This document shows, piece by piece, positions 51,101 to 59,788 of a stretch of DNA of 64,000 bases (its first letter is position 1; every line of letters begins with the position of its first letter). Source of the DNA: Comamonas piscis (GTDB taxonomy: Bacteria > Pseudomonadota > Gammaproteobacteria > Burkholderiales > Burkholderiaceae_C); assembly GCF_014109725.1 (NCBI RefSeq), contig NZ_CP058554.1:2852001-2916000 (forward strand), written 5' to 3'. The position numbers and the translations under genes were made by a program. Below the pieces are notes generated by a model. That model was given only the letters and a program-made list of their open reading frames with translations. It searched no databases and was not told where the DNA came from.

Positions 51101-51744
51101 CGGCACTGCGCTACTGGCCGGTGGCGACCAGCGATGCGCTGGAGCTGCGCTACAGCGATGCGCAGGGCATGACAGTCACCGACTGGCTGCGCGGCCTGCG
51201 CTGGACCGACAGCACCAACCTACCGCGTGCCGCCAAAATCAGCCTGTCCGCCGGGCGCCTGCATGCGGGCGACCAGCTGCGCCAGGACCGGCTGGTGCGG
51301 GCCTGGGTGGAGCACCTGGCCTGGCACAGCGCCGGTCAGGCGATCAGCACCGTGGTATGTACCGAGTCGGGCATTGCCGTCTTTGCGCCTTTGCCCGCAA
51401 GCGAGGCCACTGCCGCTTGGCGCCAGTTGCTGGCGCTGTGGCAGCAGGGCATGCGTGCACCCTTGCCCGCCGCCGTGCGCACCTCCATCGCCAGCCTGGC
51501 GCCCAAGAGCAGCGCCGGCCAGTTGGCCATGCTGTATGACGACAGCTACCGGGGCCATGGTGAGCTGCAGCGCTCGGCCGAGCTGGCCCGCACATTCCCC
51601 GATTTTGAACAGCTGCTGGCCGCAGGCCTGCTGGACGTGGCGCAACAACTGTATGGCGACATGCTGGCGCATGTACAGCTGGTCAACGCCCAGCACCCGC
51701 AAGGCCTGGCGCGTTTTGCCCAGGGTGACGAGGAGGGCCAGTGA
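48157..51744 (+). CDS. recC: Exodeoxyribonuclease V subunit gamma
   Basis: About 1195 residues from the ATG at 48157; 48181 is an alternative since neither has a clear ribosome-binding site. RecC is the subunit of RecBCD that recognises Chi and scaffolds RecB and RecD. Family segments: MVIHSNHPEALRDLVVAWMQRYPLRPLESE at the N-terminus (shown here in two parts), ILVQSNGIAQWLKLSMA, IDEFDQPDRYA and VCLLGMNDGAYPR. As expected for RecC, Walker motifs are absent. The stop overlaps the recB ATG by one base. Confidence 0.94.
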   Translation: MQSSSSHAMTPGLMVIHSNHPEALRDLVVAWMQRYPLRPLESETILVQSNGIAQWLKLSMAQPVAEGGCGITAAVDVQLPAQFLWQAYRAVLGKQDVPEISPLDKQPLTWRLMRLLPDLLTQPAFAALQRFLAEDHDQRRRYQLAERIADLFDQYQVYRADWLQDWAQGRDLLRSARGDAQPLDAEQQWQAMLWRALLGDVGATGMDTSRAAVHQRFVQFWQQPQPRTEPHLPSQGLPRRIVVFGISSMPAQTLQALAAMSRSAQVLLCVHNPCRHHWSDIVADKDLLRHQYRRQQRKGSMQGLVHDDDLHQHAHPLLAAWGKQGRDYIHLIDEFDQPDRYAALLSPVNGGRIDLFGEAEPTHMLAQLQDDILDLRPLAESRALWPAVDPAGDGSIRFHTAHSPQREVEVLHDQLLARLGADPSLRPRDIIVMVPDIQVYAPHIDAVFGRTARADPRFIPYTLADQSQRGREPMLVALELVLALPDSRFAVSEVLDLLAVDAVRQRFGIEQEDLSLLHRWIEGAGVRWGLDAAQRGRIGLAQAGETNSWRFGLRRMLLGFAVGRGEALDDIQPYDEIGGLDAAALGGLAALLRALEQACALLAEEAAPSAWVERARQVLDLLFDPQEEREKLLQMQLLQGLERWLGQCQAAAFDAPVPLSVAREAWLAGMDASSLNQRFMAGAVSFCSLMPMRAIPFRVVCLLGMNDGAYPRPVSVLDFDLMRQQYRPGDRSRRDDDRYLLLEAVLSAREQLYISWVGRSIRDSTARPPSVLIGQLRDHLAQGWRLAGHDADSGADALLQALTQEHPLQPFSPRYFAQAPSQGDSDGLYTYAQEWHGVHGDGIGAQAGVLEDSLEPLPEMALDAALSLRQLQDFAQKPVAAFFRQRLRVFFADEDLTGQDEEMFAPDGLQAWALQASLLEAMEPWVRDNPAGAADAPALRRQLDTVAQRLRLEGRLPLRAFADCALEPACDAVQRTLQVYAAALRYWPVATSDALELRYSDAQGMTVTDWLRGLRWTDSTNLPRAAKISLSAGRLHAGDQLRQDRLVRAWVEHLAWHSAGQAISTVVCTESGIAVFAPLPASEATAAWRQLLALWQQGMRAPLPAAVRTSIASLAPKSSAGQLAMLYDDSYRGHGELQRSAELARTFPDFEQLLAAGLLDVAQQLYGDMLAHVQLVNAQHPQGLARFAQGDEEGQ

Positions 51745-54700
51745 TGAGCGCCATGCCGCCCGGCCAGTCGCCCGCATCTTCTGCCACCCTGCCGCTGGAG
51801 CCCCTGCGTTTTCCGCTCTGGGGCAGCCGCCTCATCGAGGCCAGCGCCGGTACCGGCAAAACCTATACGATTGCGGCGCTGTACCTGCGGCTGGTGCTGC
51901 AGCACGGCGGCGAGCAGGCCTTTGGCCGGCCGCTGGCACCGCCCGATATTCTGGTGGTCACCTTTACCGATGCGGCCACACAGGAGCTGCGCGACCGCAT
52001 TCGCCATCGACTGTCGGAAGCGGCCCAGCTGTTTGCCCGCGACGCGGACGATCTTCAGAGCCAAGCGGGCACTGATCCGCTGCTGCTGGCGCTGCGCGCC
52101 GACTACCCGGCCAGCCGGTGGCCGGGCTGCGCTCGCTTGCTGCATGAGGCCGCCAACTGGATGGACGAGGCGGCAGTCTCCACCATCCACAGCTGGTGCT
52201 ACCGCATGCTGCGCGAGCACGCTTTTGACAGCGGCAGCCTGTTCCAGCAAACCTTGATCACCGACCAGAGTGAGCTGCTGACCCAGGTGGTGCAGGACTA
52301 CTGGCGCCGCCAGTTCTACGATCTGCCTGCGCCATCGCTGCGCAGCCTGCTGCAGATCGTGGCCAGCCCCCAGGCCTTGCAAGCGGCCATTGCGCCGATG
52401 CTGAGCCGCCAGGATGCCGACTGGCACTACGAGGGCGAGGCCTTGGCCGATGCGGAGCAGGTGGACCCTGAGGCCTTGCTGGCCCAGGCCAGCGAAGCCG
52501 CGCTGCGCCACCAGGCGCTGGAGGACACTGCGCGCACGCTGTGGCAGCAAAACCGGCCCGAGCTGGAGCAGCTGCTGAACGCGCTGCTGCCTGGATTGAA
52601 TGGCGTGGTCTACCCTAAGAAAGACGAGCCCGGCGTATTCGCAGCCTGGCTGGAGGCCTTGGCCGCCTGGAGCACGGGCGCAGCAGCCCCCGCCAAGATC
52701 CGGGCCTTCAGCCAATCAGGCATCAAGGCCAAAAAAGGCGTAGCCGTGCCCGCGCATGCGGCCTTTGCCGCCATCGATGCCTGGCTGGAGGCGGTCGCGC
52801 AAGATGCGCAGCTGTCCACGCCGCACAAGCCCTTGCTGCTGCGCCACGCCAGCGCCCATGTACAGCGGGCGCTGGCAGACGAAAAACAGCGACGCGCCGA
52901 GCTGGGCTTTGATGACCTGCTCCAGCGGCTGGATGCGGCCCTGCATGCGCCGGGCGGTGAGGCCTTGGCACAGCGCATTCGCAGCCAGTTTCCGGTCGCG
53001 ATGATCGATGAGTTCCAGGACACCGATCCTCTGCAGTACCGCATTTTTGACCGCATCTACCGCATCGCAGACAACGACTCCGCGCAGGGCCTGTTCATGA
53101 TTGGCGACCCCAAGCAGGCAATTTATGCGTTTCGCGGTGCTGACATCTACACCTACCTGCAGGCCCGTGGGGCGACCGAGGGGCGGCATTATTCGCTAGG
53201 CACCAACTACCGCTCGACCCAGGCGGTGGTGCAGGCCATCAACCACTGTTTTGGGCAGGCCGAGCGCCATCCCCGGGCGGCTTTCCGGTTCCGGCAGGAC
53301 GAAGCACGCAACCCCGTGCCCTTTGTGGCGGTCGATGCCAATGGCCGCAAAGATGCGCTGTTCGTCGATGGCAGTGCCAGCGCCGCGATGACCTTGTGGA
53401 CGCTGCAGGCTGGCGCGGATGACGCGGCGGGTTCTGAAGCTGGGGACGCGGCAGCCGCCGCCAAATCCGCCCGAACCGGTGTGCCCGAGTCCGCTTACCG
53501 CCAGCGCATGGCCCAGGCAGCCGCCAGCCAGATAACGCACTGGCTCAACGCCGCCCGCAGCGGGCAAGCGGGCTTTGGCAGCGCTGCCGATGCGCTGGAC
53601 CGCCCACTGCGACCGGCCGATATCGCCATCCTGGTGCGGGGCCGTGCCGAGGCCGAGCTGGTGCGCAATGCGCTCAAGGACCGGGGCCTGGCCAGTGTCT
53701 ACCTCTCGGACCGCGACTCTGTCTTTCAGGCCGCAGAGGCAGCTGACATGCTGCGCTGGTTGCGGGCCGTGAATGCGCCGGGCAACGATGGTCTGCTGCG
53801 CGTGGCACTGGCCACTGGTGCGATGGACTGGTCCTGGCAGGAGCTGGAGCGGCTCAACCATGACGAGCAGCATTGGGAGCAACTGGCGCTGCGCACGCGC
53901 GCGCTCCAGCAGCTGTGGCAGAAAAAAGGTGTTCTGCCGATGCTGCGCCAGTGGCTGGTGGATTTTGACCTGCCCGCACGCTGGCTGGCCCAGCCCGGTG
54001 GCGAACGGCGCCTGACCAATGTGCTGCACCTGGCTGAATGGCTGCAGCGTGCCTCGACCGAGGTGGAGGGCGCGCAGGCGCTGATCCGGCGTTTGGCCGA
54101 GCAGATGGCGCAACCCGAGGGCGAGGAAGAGATCTTGCGGCTGGAGAGCGATGCCGACCTGATCAAAGTGGTCACCATCCACAAATCCAAGGGCCTGGAA
54201 TACCCGCTGGTGTTGCTGCCCTTCATCAGCAGCTGGCGCGATTTTGACGGCAAGAGCCGGGGCTATGCGCAGTACCACGATGCCGTCTCGGGCCGTTTGG
54301 TGGTGGAACTGAGCAACCAGGATGCCGATGCCATCAGCGCCCACAACGACGAGCGGCTGAGCGAGGACATGCGCCTGCTCTACGTGGCACTGACCCGTGC
54401 CCAGTACGCGCTGTGGTTGGGGGTGGCGCCGCTGGCCAAGGGCATGAGCCGGGCGGGCAGTCTGGAGAAAAGCGCGGTGGGCTATCTGTTGGCAGGCGGG
54501 CAAAAGCTGCCTGACCTGGCGCTGCATGGCTATCTGCAAGACTTTGCCCAGGGCTGCGCGCATATCGCGGTGCAGCCGGTGCCCGAGGCCGACTTGCAGC
54601 GCTACCAGCCCGAGCGCCCGCCGCTGGTCTACCCCGCGCGCTTCCCCCGGCGCCAGGCCGACGAGCACTGGTGGATTGCCAGCTTCTCGGCGCTGACCGA

Positions 54701-55586
54701 ACGGCTGGGCCATTCCACACCAAATCCGAGCCTGTGGACGGAAGAGCCGTTGGTGGCTGCAGAACCGGAAACCGCCCAGCAGGACCAGTACCTGGAGCCA
54801 CAGCAGCGTCTGCCCGATACGGCAGCGCCCGGGCAGCCGCAGCCCGGCAGCCTGCATGCCTTCCCCAAAGGCCCCGATGCCGGTAACTTTTTGCACGGCC
54901 TGTTGGAGTGGTGCGCGCAAGAGGGCTTTGCCACCGTGCTCAGCAAGCCGGCGGCATTGGATGGCATCATCGCCTACCGCTGCCAGCTGCGGGGCTGGGC
55001 CGACTGGGCCGGGCCCTTGCAAGGCTTTGTGCGGCAATGGCTGCAGACACCGCTGGTGCTGCAGGGCAAGGCGGACGGACCCGTCGAGGCAGCGGCAGCA
55101 CTGCAGTCGCTGGGCGATTACCAGGTCGAGATGGAGTTCTGGCTGTCGATCAGCCGGGCCTCCACCGCTCAGCTCGATGCGCTGGTGCAGCAGCATGTGC
55201 TGCCTGGCCAGGCCAGGCCTGCGCTGCTGGGCAACCAGCTCCATGGCATGCTCAAGGGCTATATGGATCTGGTGTTTGAGCAGGGCGGCCGCTACTACGT
55301 GATGGACTACAAATCCAACTGGCTGGGGACCGACAGCGCGGCCTACACCCCAGAGACCATGGCCGATGCCGTGCTGCAGCACCGTTATGACCTGCAATAT
55401 GTGCTGTACAGCTATGCGCTGCACCGTTTGCTGCAGCAGCGCTTGCCGGGCTATGACTACGAGCGCGATGTGGGCGGCGTGCAGTATTGGTTCCTGCGGG
55501 GCGTGGATGCGGAGCACCATGGCCTCTATACCGACAAACCTCCGCGCGCACTGATGGATGCGCTCGATGCGCTGTTTGCGCAATGA
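51744..55586 (+). CDS. recB: Exodeoxyribonuclease V subunit beta
   Basis: 1280 residues from the ATG at 51744, with AGGAGGG upstream and a one-base overlap with recC. RecB is the 3'-5' helicase and nuclease of RecBCD. Walker A IEASAGTGKTYTIAALYLR (about 32-50), ATPase segment IDEFQDTDPLQYRIFD, helicase motif NYRSTQAVV and VVTIHKSKGLEYPLVLLP are present. The C-terminal nuclease shows GYMDLVF and VMDYKSNW, the catalytic Asp-Lys set. All parts are intact. Confidence 0.96.
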   Translation: MSAMPPGQSPASSATLPLEPLRFPLWGSRLIEASAGTGKTYTIAALYLRLVLQHGGEQAFGRPLAPPDILVVTFTDAATQELRDRIRHRLSEAAQLFARDADDLQSQAGTDPLLLALRADYPASRWPGCARLLHEAANWMDEAAVSTIHSWCYRMLREHAFDSGSLFQQTLITDQSELLTQVVQDYWRRQFYDLPAPSLRSLLQIVASPQALQAAIAPMLSRQDADWHYEGEALADAEQVDPEALLAQASEAALRHQALEDTARTLWQQNRPELEQLLNALLPGLNGVVYPKKDEPGVFAAWLEALAAWSTGAAAPAKIRAFSQSGIKAKKGVAVPAHAAFAAIDAWLEAVAQDAQLSTPHKPLLLRHASAHVQRALADEKQRRAELGFDDLLQRLDAALHAPGGEALAQRIRSQFPVAMIDEFQDTDPLQYRIFDRIYRIADNDSAQGLFMIGDPKQAIYAFRGADIYTYLQARGATEGRHYSLGTNYRSTQAVVQAINHCFGQAERHPRAAFRFRQDEARNPVPFVAVDANGRKDALFVDGSASAAMTLWTLQAGADDAAGSEAGDAAAAAKSARTGVPESAYRQRMAQAAASQITHWLNAARSGQAGFGSAADALDRPLRPADIAILVRGRAEAELVRNALKDRGLASVYLSDRDSVFQAAEAADMLRWLRAVNAPGNDGLLRVALATGAMDWSWQELERLNHDEQHWEQLALRTRALQQLWQKKGVLPMLRQWLVDFDLPARWLAQPGGERRLTNVLHLAEWLQRASTEVEGAQALIRRLAEQMAQPEGEEEILRLESDADLIKVVTIHKSKGLEYPLVLLPFISSWRDFDGKSRGYAQYHDAVSGRLVVELSNQDADAISAHNDERLSEDMRLLYVALTRAQYALWLGVAPLAKGMSRAGSLEKSAVGYLLAGGQKLPDLALHGYLQDFAQGCAHIAVQPVPEADLQRYQPERPPLVYPARFPRRQADEHWWIASFSALTERLGHSTPNPSLWTEEPLVAAEPETAQQDQYLEPQQRLPDTAAPGQPQPGSLHAFPKGPDAGNFLHGLLEWCAQEGFATVLSKPAALDGIIAYRCQLRGWADWAGPLQGFVRQWLQTPLVLQGKADGPVEAAAALQSLGDYQVEMEFWLSISRASTAQLDALVQQHVLPGQARPALLGNQLHGMLKGYMDLVFEQGGRYYVMDYKSNWLGTDSAAYTPETMADAVLQHRYDLQYVLYSYALHRLLQQRLPGYDYERDVGGVQYWFLRGVDAEHHGLYTDKPPRALMDALDALFAQ

Positions 55587-57790
55587 TGATGAATGCAATG
55601 ACGACAGAACCCCAGGACGGCATGCCCCTACAGCCATCTGCAGCCACCGTGCCCGCAGTGACGGACAGTGCGACGGCCAGCCTCTTGCATACGGTGGAGC
55701 GCTGGACGGCCCATGGCTGGCTGCGCAGCCTGGACCAGGCGCTGGTGCTTTTTTTGCATGGTCTCGATCCCTCGGCCCCGCCGCTGGTGTTGCTGGCTGC
55801 CGCGCTGGCCAGCCACCAATTGGGCCGCGGCCATGTCTGCCTGGATCTGCAGGCCACCTTGGACAACAGCCGCTTTGCACTGTCGCTGCCGCCAGATACT
55901 GCCCCCCAAGGCAGTGGCGCGACAGAGGCCACGCCCTTGCCATTGCCCAGCGAGATGCTGGCCCAGGTCAGTCTGCTGCAGTGGCAATCGCTGCTGCAGA
56001 CCAGTGCCTTGGTGGCGGCACCAGGCACGCTCAGCAAAGGCGGTACGCCGCTGGTTTTGCAGGGCGATCGCCTCTATCTGCGCCGCTACTGGCAGTATGA
56101 GCAGGATGTGGCGCAGGCCATCGGCCAGCGCATTGCCGCCAGCCAGCATCTTCGCCAGGGGCGCAGTGCTGCGCAAGATACGCAGTTGCGCCAGGCACTC
56201 GATCGGCTGTTTCCCGCAGCCAGCAGCGCTGACCACGGCCCGGATTGGCAAAAAATGGCCTGTGCGATGGCGGCATCCAGCGCCTTTTCCATCATCACCG
56301 GCGGCCCGGGCACCGGCAAGACCACGACGGTGGTCAAGCTGTTGGCCTTGTTGCAGAGCATGGCCTTGCAGCAGCAGGGGCGGCCGCTGCGGATCTGCCT
56401 GGCTGCGCCCACAGGCAAGGCGGCAGCCCGCCTGTCTGAATCGATTGTGCAGGCCTTGCAGCGCCTCGATGATGCGCAGCTGCCAGCGGTGCCGCTGGAA
56501 ACGGGCAGTGGCGAAGCGCGCAGTCTGAAACCGCTGATCCCTGCCGAGGCCCAGACCCTGCACCGGCTACTGGGCAGCCGGCCCGACAGCCGGCATTTTC
56601 GCCATGATGCCCAGCACCCGCTGGCGCTGGATGTGCTGGTGGTCGATGAGGCCTCGATGGTCGATCTGGAGATGATGGCAGCACTGCTGTCGGCTTTGCC
56701 GCCGCAGGCCAGGCTGGTGCTGCTGGGCGACAAGGACCAGCTCGCTTCGGTCGAGGCCGGGGCGGTGCTGGGTGAGCTGTGCGCCCAGTCCGAGCGGGGC
56801 CTGTACTGGCATGAAACGGCGCAGTGGCTGCAGCAGGTGACGGGCGAGCAGGTGCCGGCCGAGCTGCAGGATATCGCCGGCAAACCGCTGGACCAGGCGG
56901 TGGCCATGCTGCGGGTCAGCCACCGCTTCCATGCCGACAGCGGCATTGGCCAGCTCGCAGCGGTGGTGAACGCCGGGCGGCGCAAGGCCATCAAACCGCT
57001 GCTGAAGGCGGGCTATCCGGATCTGGCTGCCTATCCCGTGCCTGATCTAACGCATTCCTCTTTGGCGCAACTGGTGCTGGAGGGCGGAGGCAAACGCTTT
57101 GTAGACAGCGCTGCCAAGCGCGAGGCCGGGCCCCAGGGCTATGGCTACTATCTGCAGGTCTTGCGCGAGATGCCGCCCAACCCCAGCCCCGAAGCCTTGA
57201 ACCAGTGGGCGCAGCGTTTGCTGCGCGCCCATGGCGCGTTTCAGGTGCTGTGCGCGCTGCGCAGCGGCCCCTGGGGCGTGGAGGGGCTCAATGAGCGCAT
57301 TGCCCAGCTGCTGGCCCACCGCGAGCTGATCGCGCAAAGCAGTGGCTGGTATGCCGGACGTCCGGTGCTGGTCACGCGCAATGACTACAGCCTCAAGCTG
57401 ATGAATGGCGATATTGGTATCACCGTGCAAATGCCGGCAAGCCAAGCGCCTGAGGCCGGAGGGATGGGCATGGCCCAGGGTGCTCTGCGGGTGGTGTTTG
57501 CCACCAGCGAAGGCCTGCGCTGGGTGCTGCCCAGCCGCCTGCAATCGGTAGAGACTGTGTATGCGATGACCATCCACAAATCCCAGGGTTCGGAGTTCAG
57601 CCATGCGGCCGTCGTGTTGCCGCCCAACCTGTCGCCCATCATGACGCGGGAACTGGTCTACACCGGCCTGACCCGCGCCAAGCACTGGTTGACCGTCGTG
57701 GCAGGTGGCAGCAGCAATTTCCTGGTGCTGGAAGAAGCGACCGAACGCCAGGTTCGGCGATCCAGCGGTTTGCGCCAGGGTGAGCTTTGA
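55583..57790 (+). CDS. recD: Exodeoxyribonuclease V subunit alpha
   Basis: 735 residues from the ATG at 55583, overlapping the recB stop by four bases; in-frame ATGs at 55586, 55589 and 55598 are alternatives. RecD is the 5'-3' helicase motor. Walker A IITGGPGTGKTTTVVKLL, Walker B region VLVVDEASMVDLEMM, LLGDKDQLASVEAG and the C-terminal motif AMTIHKSQGSEF are conserved. Completes the recC-recB-recD operon; the ATGA overlaps imply coupled translation in the order C, B, D. Confidence 0.95.
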   Translation: MMMNAMTTEPQDGMPLQPSAATVPAVTDSATASLLHTVERWTAHGWLRSLDQALVLFLHGLDPSAPPLVLLAAALASHQLGRGHVCLDLQATLDNSRFALSLPPDTAPQGSGATEATPLPLPSEMLAQVSLLQWQSLLQTSALVAAPGTLSKGGTPLVLQGDRLYLRRYWQYEQDVAQAIGQRIAASQHLRQGRSAAQDTQLRQALDRLFPAASSADHGPDWQKMACAMAASSAFSIITGGPGTGKTTTVVKLLALLQSMALQQQGRPLRICLAAPTGKAAARLSESIVQALQRLDDAQLPAVPLETGSGEARSLKPLIPAEAQTLHRLLGSRPDSRHFRHDAQHPLALDVLVVDEASMVDLEMMAALLSALPPQARLVLLGDKDQLASVEAGAVLGELCAQSERGLYWHETAQWLQQVTGEQVPAELQDIAGKPLDQAVAMLRVSHRFHADSGIGQLAAVVNAGRRKAIKPLLKAGYPDLAAYPVPDLTHSSLAQLVLEGGGKRFVDSAAKREAGPQGYGYYLQVLREMPPNPSPEALNQWAQRLLRAHGAFQVLCALRSGPWGVEGLNERIAQLLAHRELIAQSSGWYAGRPVLVTRNDYSLKLMNGDIGITVQMPASQAPEAGGMGMAQGALRVVFATSEGLRWVLPSRLQSVETVYAMTIHKSQGSEFSHAAVVLPPNLSPIMTRELVYTGLTRAKHWLTVVAGGSSNFLVLEEATERQVRRSSGLRQGEL

Positions 57791-58255
57791 AATCCGGAGG
57801 TAAGGGGGTACGAGCGCAGGCAGGGTTTGCCGAAGCAGGGCCAGGCTGCAGATGCGGCCGCTGGGCTTGAGATAGGGCCATGCAGCGCTGAGGTGGCCGC
57901 AAGCGTTTCATCGAAAATATGCGTGGCTGTGCGAAAAGATCGTTGGCTGGCCAAAACGACCCTGGAGCTGAACGGGCCCCAAGAGTCGCCCCACGATGAA
58001 ACAATCGCTTTTGCGCGGGCGATTGGCGTATTTGGATGCGCAATGGCCCTGGCAGCGGCGATGGGCGGATCATAGCATTGAATGAGAATAATTATCAATA
58101 TCAATTTTGAATAAAACTGCTTGCTTTGCCGTTTTATGTAAGTTTTTGTTTTTAGTTGATTTTTCTTGACCTTTCAGCGGAAAACCAGGGTGCACTGTTG
58201 AAAGAAATTTGGTAACTTCGCAGGATCGATAAAAAAGATTGTGGGAGTTCCAGCC
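57791..58255. other. Intergenic region after recD with a Fur-box-like site
   Basis: 465 bp without a supported gene; open frames on either strand are short and lack ribosome-binding sites. The first 280 bp are GC-rich with no feature seen; a 29-codon frame at 57996-58085 is too small to support. The last 170 bp are AT-rich and hold the Fur-like palindrome listed separately. Confidence 0.45.
58083..58097. promoter_or_regulatory. Fur-box-like palindrome
   Basis: tgagaataattatca matches the 7-1-7 Fur consensus TGATAATnATTATCA at 13 of 14 defined positions. It lies about 160 bp ahead of a small secreted-protein gene. No iron-uptake gene is present on either side in the window. Confidence 0.5.
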
Positions 58256-58585
58256 ATGACAGGTACCAGTTACAGCTTCAAATCCAGTGCACTGGCCGTG
58301 CTGGCGCTCACGGCATCGGCCTGGGCGCAGGCGGTGTGCTACACCGTGTATGACGCCAAGAACGAAGTCATTTACCGCAGTGCAGAGCCGCCTGTCGACA
58401 TGTCCAAGCCACTGCACCAAACTGCCGGCGAGCTTCCCAGCGGCAGCCGCGTTGTATTCACCCCCAACAACACGGTCTGTGTCACCGAGGTGCACAGCCT
58501 GCCGGGTGCCAAGAAGCTGACGTCCAGCAGCGCCAACATGGTCACCGACCAACTGAAGCTGGGCAGCATGATCTTCGCGCAGTAA
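58256..58585 (+). CDS. Small secreted protein, unknown function
   Basis: 109 residues from the ATG at 58256 (GGGAG eight bases upstream). Signal peptide (SYSFKSSALAVLALTASAWA, cleavage before QAVCYTV). The mature protein of about 85 residues has two cysteines (VCYTVYD and NTVCVTE) that could pair, beta-rich stretches (NEVIYRSAEPPVDMSKPLH, SGSRVVFTPNN) and no recognised domain. A Fur-like site lies upstream, so iron control is possible but unproven. Confidence 0.75.
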   Translation: MTGTSYSFKSSALAVLALTASAWAQAVCYTVYDAKNEVIYRSAEPPVDMSKPLHQTAGELPSGSRVVFTPNNTVCVTEVHSLPGAKKLTSSSANMVTDQLKLGSMIFAQ

Positions 58586-58603
58586 GCACCTGATCCATAC
58601 GCC

Positions 58604-58628
58604 AAAGGGCAGCTTTTTTGCTGCCCTT
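58604..58628. terminator. Hairpin after the small secreted-protein gene
   Basis: aaagggcagc / gctgcccttt perfect 10-bp stem with six T residues in the loop. There is no separate T-tail, so termination is plausible but not certain. Confidence 0.5.
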
Positions 58629-58725
58629 TGCGTTGGTGTTTGTATTTTGGAATGAACCGTATGCCAACGGCTTGACGCCAGTAGCGCACCTTTATGTCTT
58701 CGACCCCCAGCGAGTGGCTGGACGG

Positions 58726-59124
58726 TTAACCCCAGAAAGCGTCTTCCGCGCCCTGGTCTTCGGAGAAAAGCCAGACTTCCCGGATGCGACCGTTTTCGAT
58801 GCGCAGCACATCGATGCCCGACATCGCCATCGCGGCACCCGCTTTTTCGGCGCAGAAGTGCAGCGGCGTAGAAACCAGATCACCTTGGGCCATTAATGGG
58901 CCAACGGCATCGATGCGAAAACTGCCCCCGCTGCGTTGCATGAACTGGCCCAGCAGTGCGAAGACAGCGGCCTTGCCCTGGTGCAGCCCCGACAGCGTTC
59001 CCTTCCCTGGCTGGTGCCATTCGATATCGTCACTGAAAGCGGCGCCGACGGCTTCCAGATCGCCCCGTGCGGCCGCATCGAAATAAGCGCGTACGATTTC
59101 CATGTTGTGAGCTGTGTTCATCAT
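58726..59124 (-). CDS. SnoaL-like/NTF2-family protein
   Basis: 132 residues. Nuclear transport factor 2-like fold (ketosteroid isomerase/SnoaL group): EIVRAYFDAAARGDLEAVGAAFSDDIEWHQPGKG at the start (seen in parts) and IDVLRIENGRIREVWLFSEDQ at the end. Such proteins act on small hydrophobic molecules or in stress responses; here the substrate is unknown. It is divergent from an HxlR regulator with a 127-bp AT-rich spacer, suggesting that the regulator controls it. Confidence 0.87.
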   Translation of the reverse strand: MMNTAHNMEIVRAYFDAAARGDLEAVGAAFSDDIEWHQPGKGTLSGLHQGKAAVFALLGQFMQRSGGSFRIDAVGPLMAQGDLVSTPLHFCAEKAGAAMAMSGIDVLRIENGRIREVWLFSEDQGAEDAFWG

Positions 59125-59251
59125 CTTCCTTGTTGATTGTCTGCAAACTGGCCAGAAAGCTGTTTATGTGCAGATGCATAAAAATGATGAGCTTAAAAGC
59201 AATGATTAATTGATGCAATAAGGCACTTGAATGTGATATAGGAACCAAAAA

Positions 59252-59674
59252 GTGACCAACGACAACCGCCACCCTGCCTGGAATCCCTATTTGGCGACTT
59301 GCCCCACGCGGCAGGTGCTGGACTGCGTAACCGACAAATGGACGGTGCTGGTGCTGGGCCTGCTGCGCTCAGGGCCGTGGCGGTTTGGGCAATTGCGCCA
59401 GGGCATTGAGGGCGTATCCCAAAAGATGCTGACCCAAACCCTCAGGGCACTGGAGCGTGACGGTATCGTGAGCCGCGAAGTATTTGCCAGCTCACCTCCC
59501 AAGGTGGAGTACAGCCTGACACCGCTGGGCCAGTCGCTGGCAGCAACGCTGGACGAACTGCGGCTGTGGGCCGAACAGCACATGGATGCGGTGTTGCGCC
59601 ATCGCAGCAGCTATGACGCGGCAGCTATGCGGCACGAGCCGGTACCGGTGAACCGGGCCGGTGCCGCACGCTAG
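59252..59674 (+). CDS. HxlR-family transcriptional regulator
   Basis: 140 residues from the GTG at 59252 (AGGAA upstream). Winged-helix HxlR/MarR-like regulator: TCPTRQVLDCVTDKWTVLVL with an N-terminal cysteine often used for redox or electrophile sensing, recognition helix region GVSQKMLTQTLRALERDGIV, and wing segment PPKVEYSLTPLGQ. Divergent from the SnoaL-like gene, a typical HxlR regulator-target pair. Confidence 0.92.
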   Translation: MTNDNRHPAWNPYLATCPTRQVLDCVTDKWTVLVLGLLRSGPWRFGQLRQGIEGVSQKMLTQTLRALERDGIVSREVFASSPPKVEYSLTPLGQSLAATLDELRLWAEQHMDAVLRHRSSYDAAAMRHEPVPVNRAGAAR

Positions 59675-59788
59675 CCGGAACCCGTTCCCACCCGCGCTAA
59701 GCCTGGGCATGCGTATTTTTTGAGGCCAAGTGCGCCAAATTGCCGTAGGTTGGTCGCAGGCCATTGCCCAGCCTGCGAAAATGCCGGG

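Noticed and set aside
53196..55943. 915-codon minus-strand open frame opposite recB and recD
   Set aside because: Antisense shadow; no domain and no start signal.
57639..58104. Minus-strand open frames after recD near the Fur-like box
   Set aside because: They overlap recD on the other strand, have Pro/Arg-rich translations and no ribosome-binding site.
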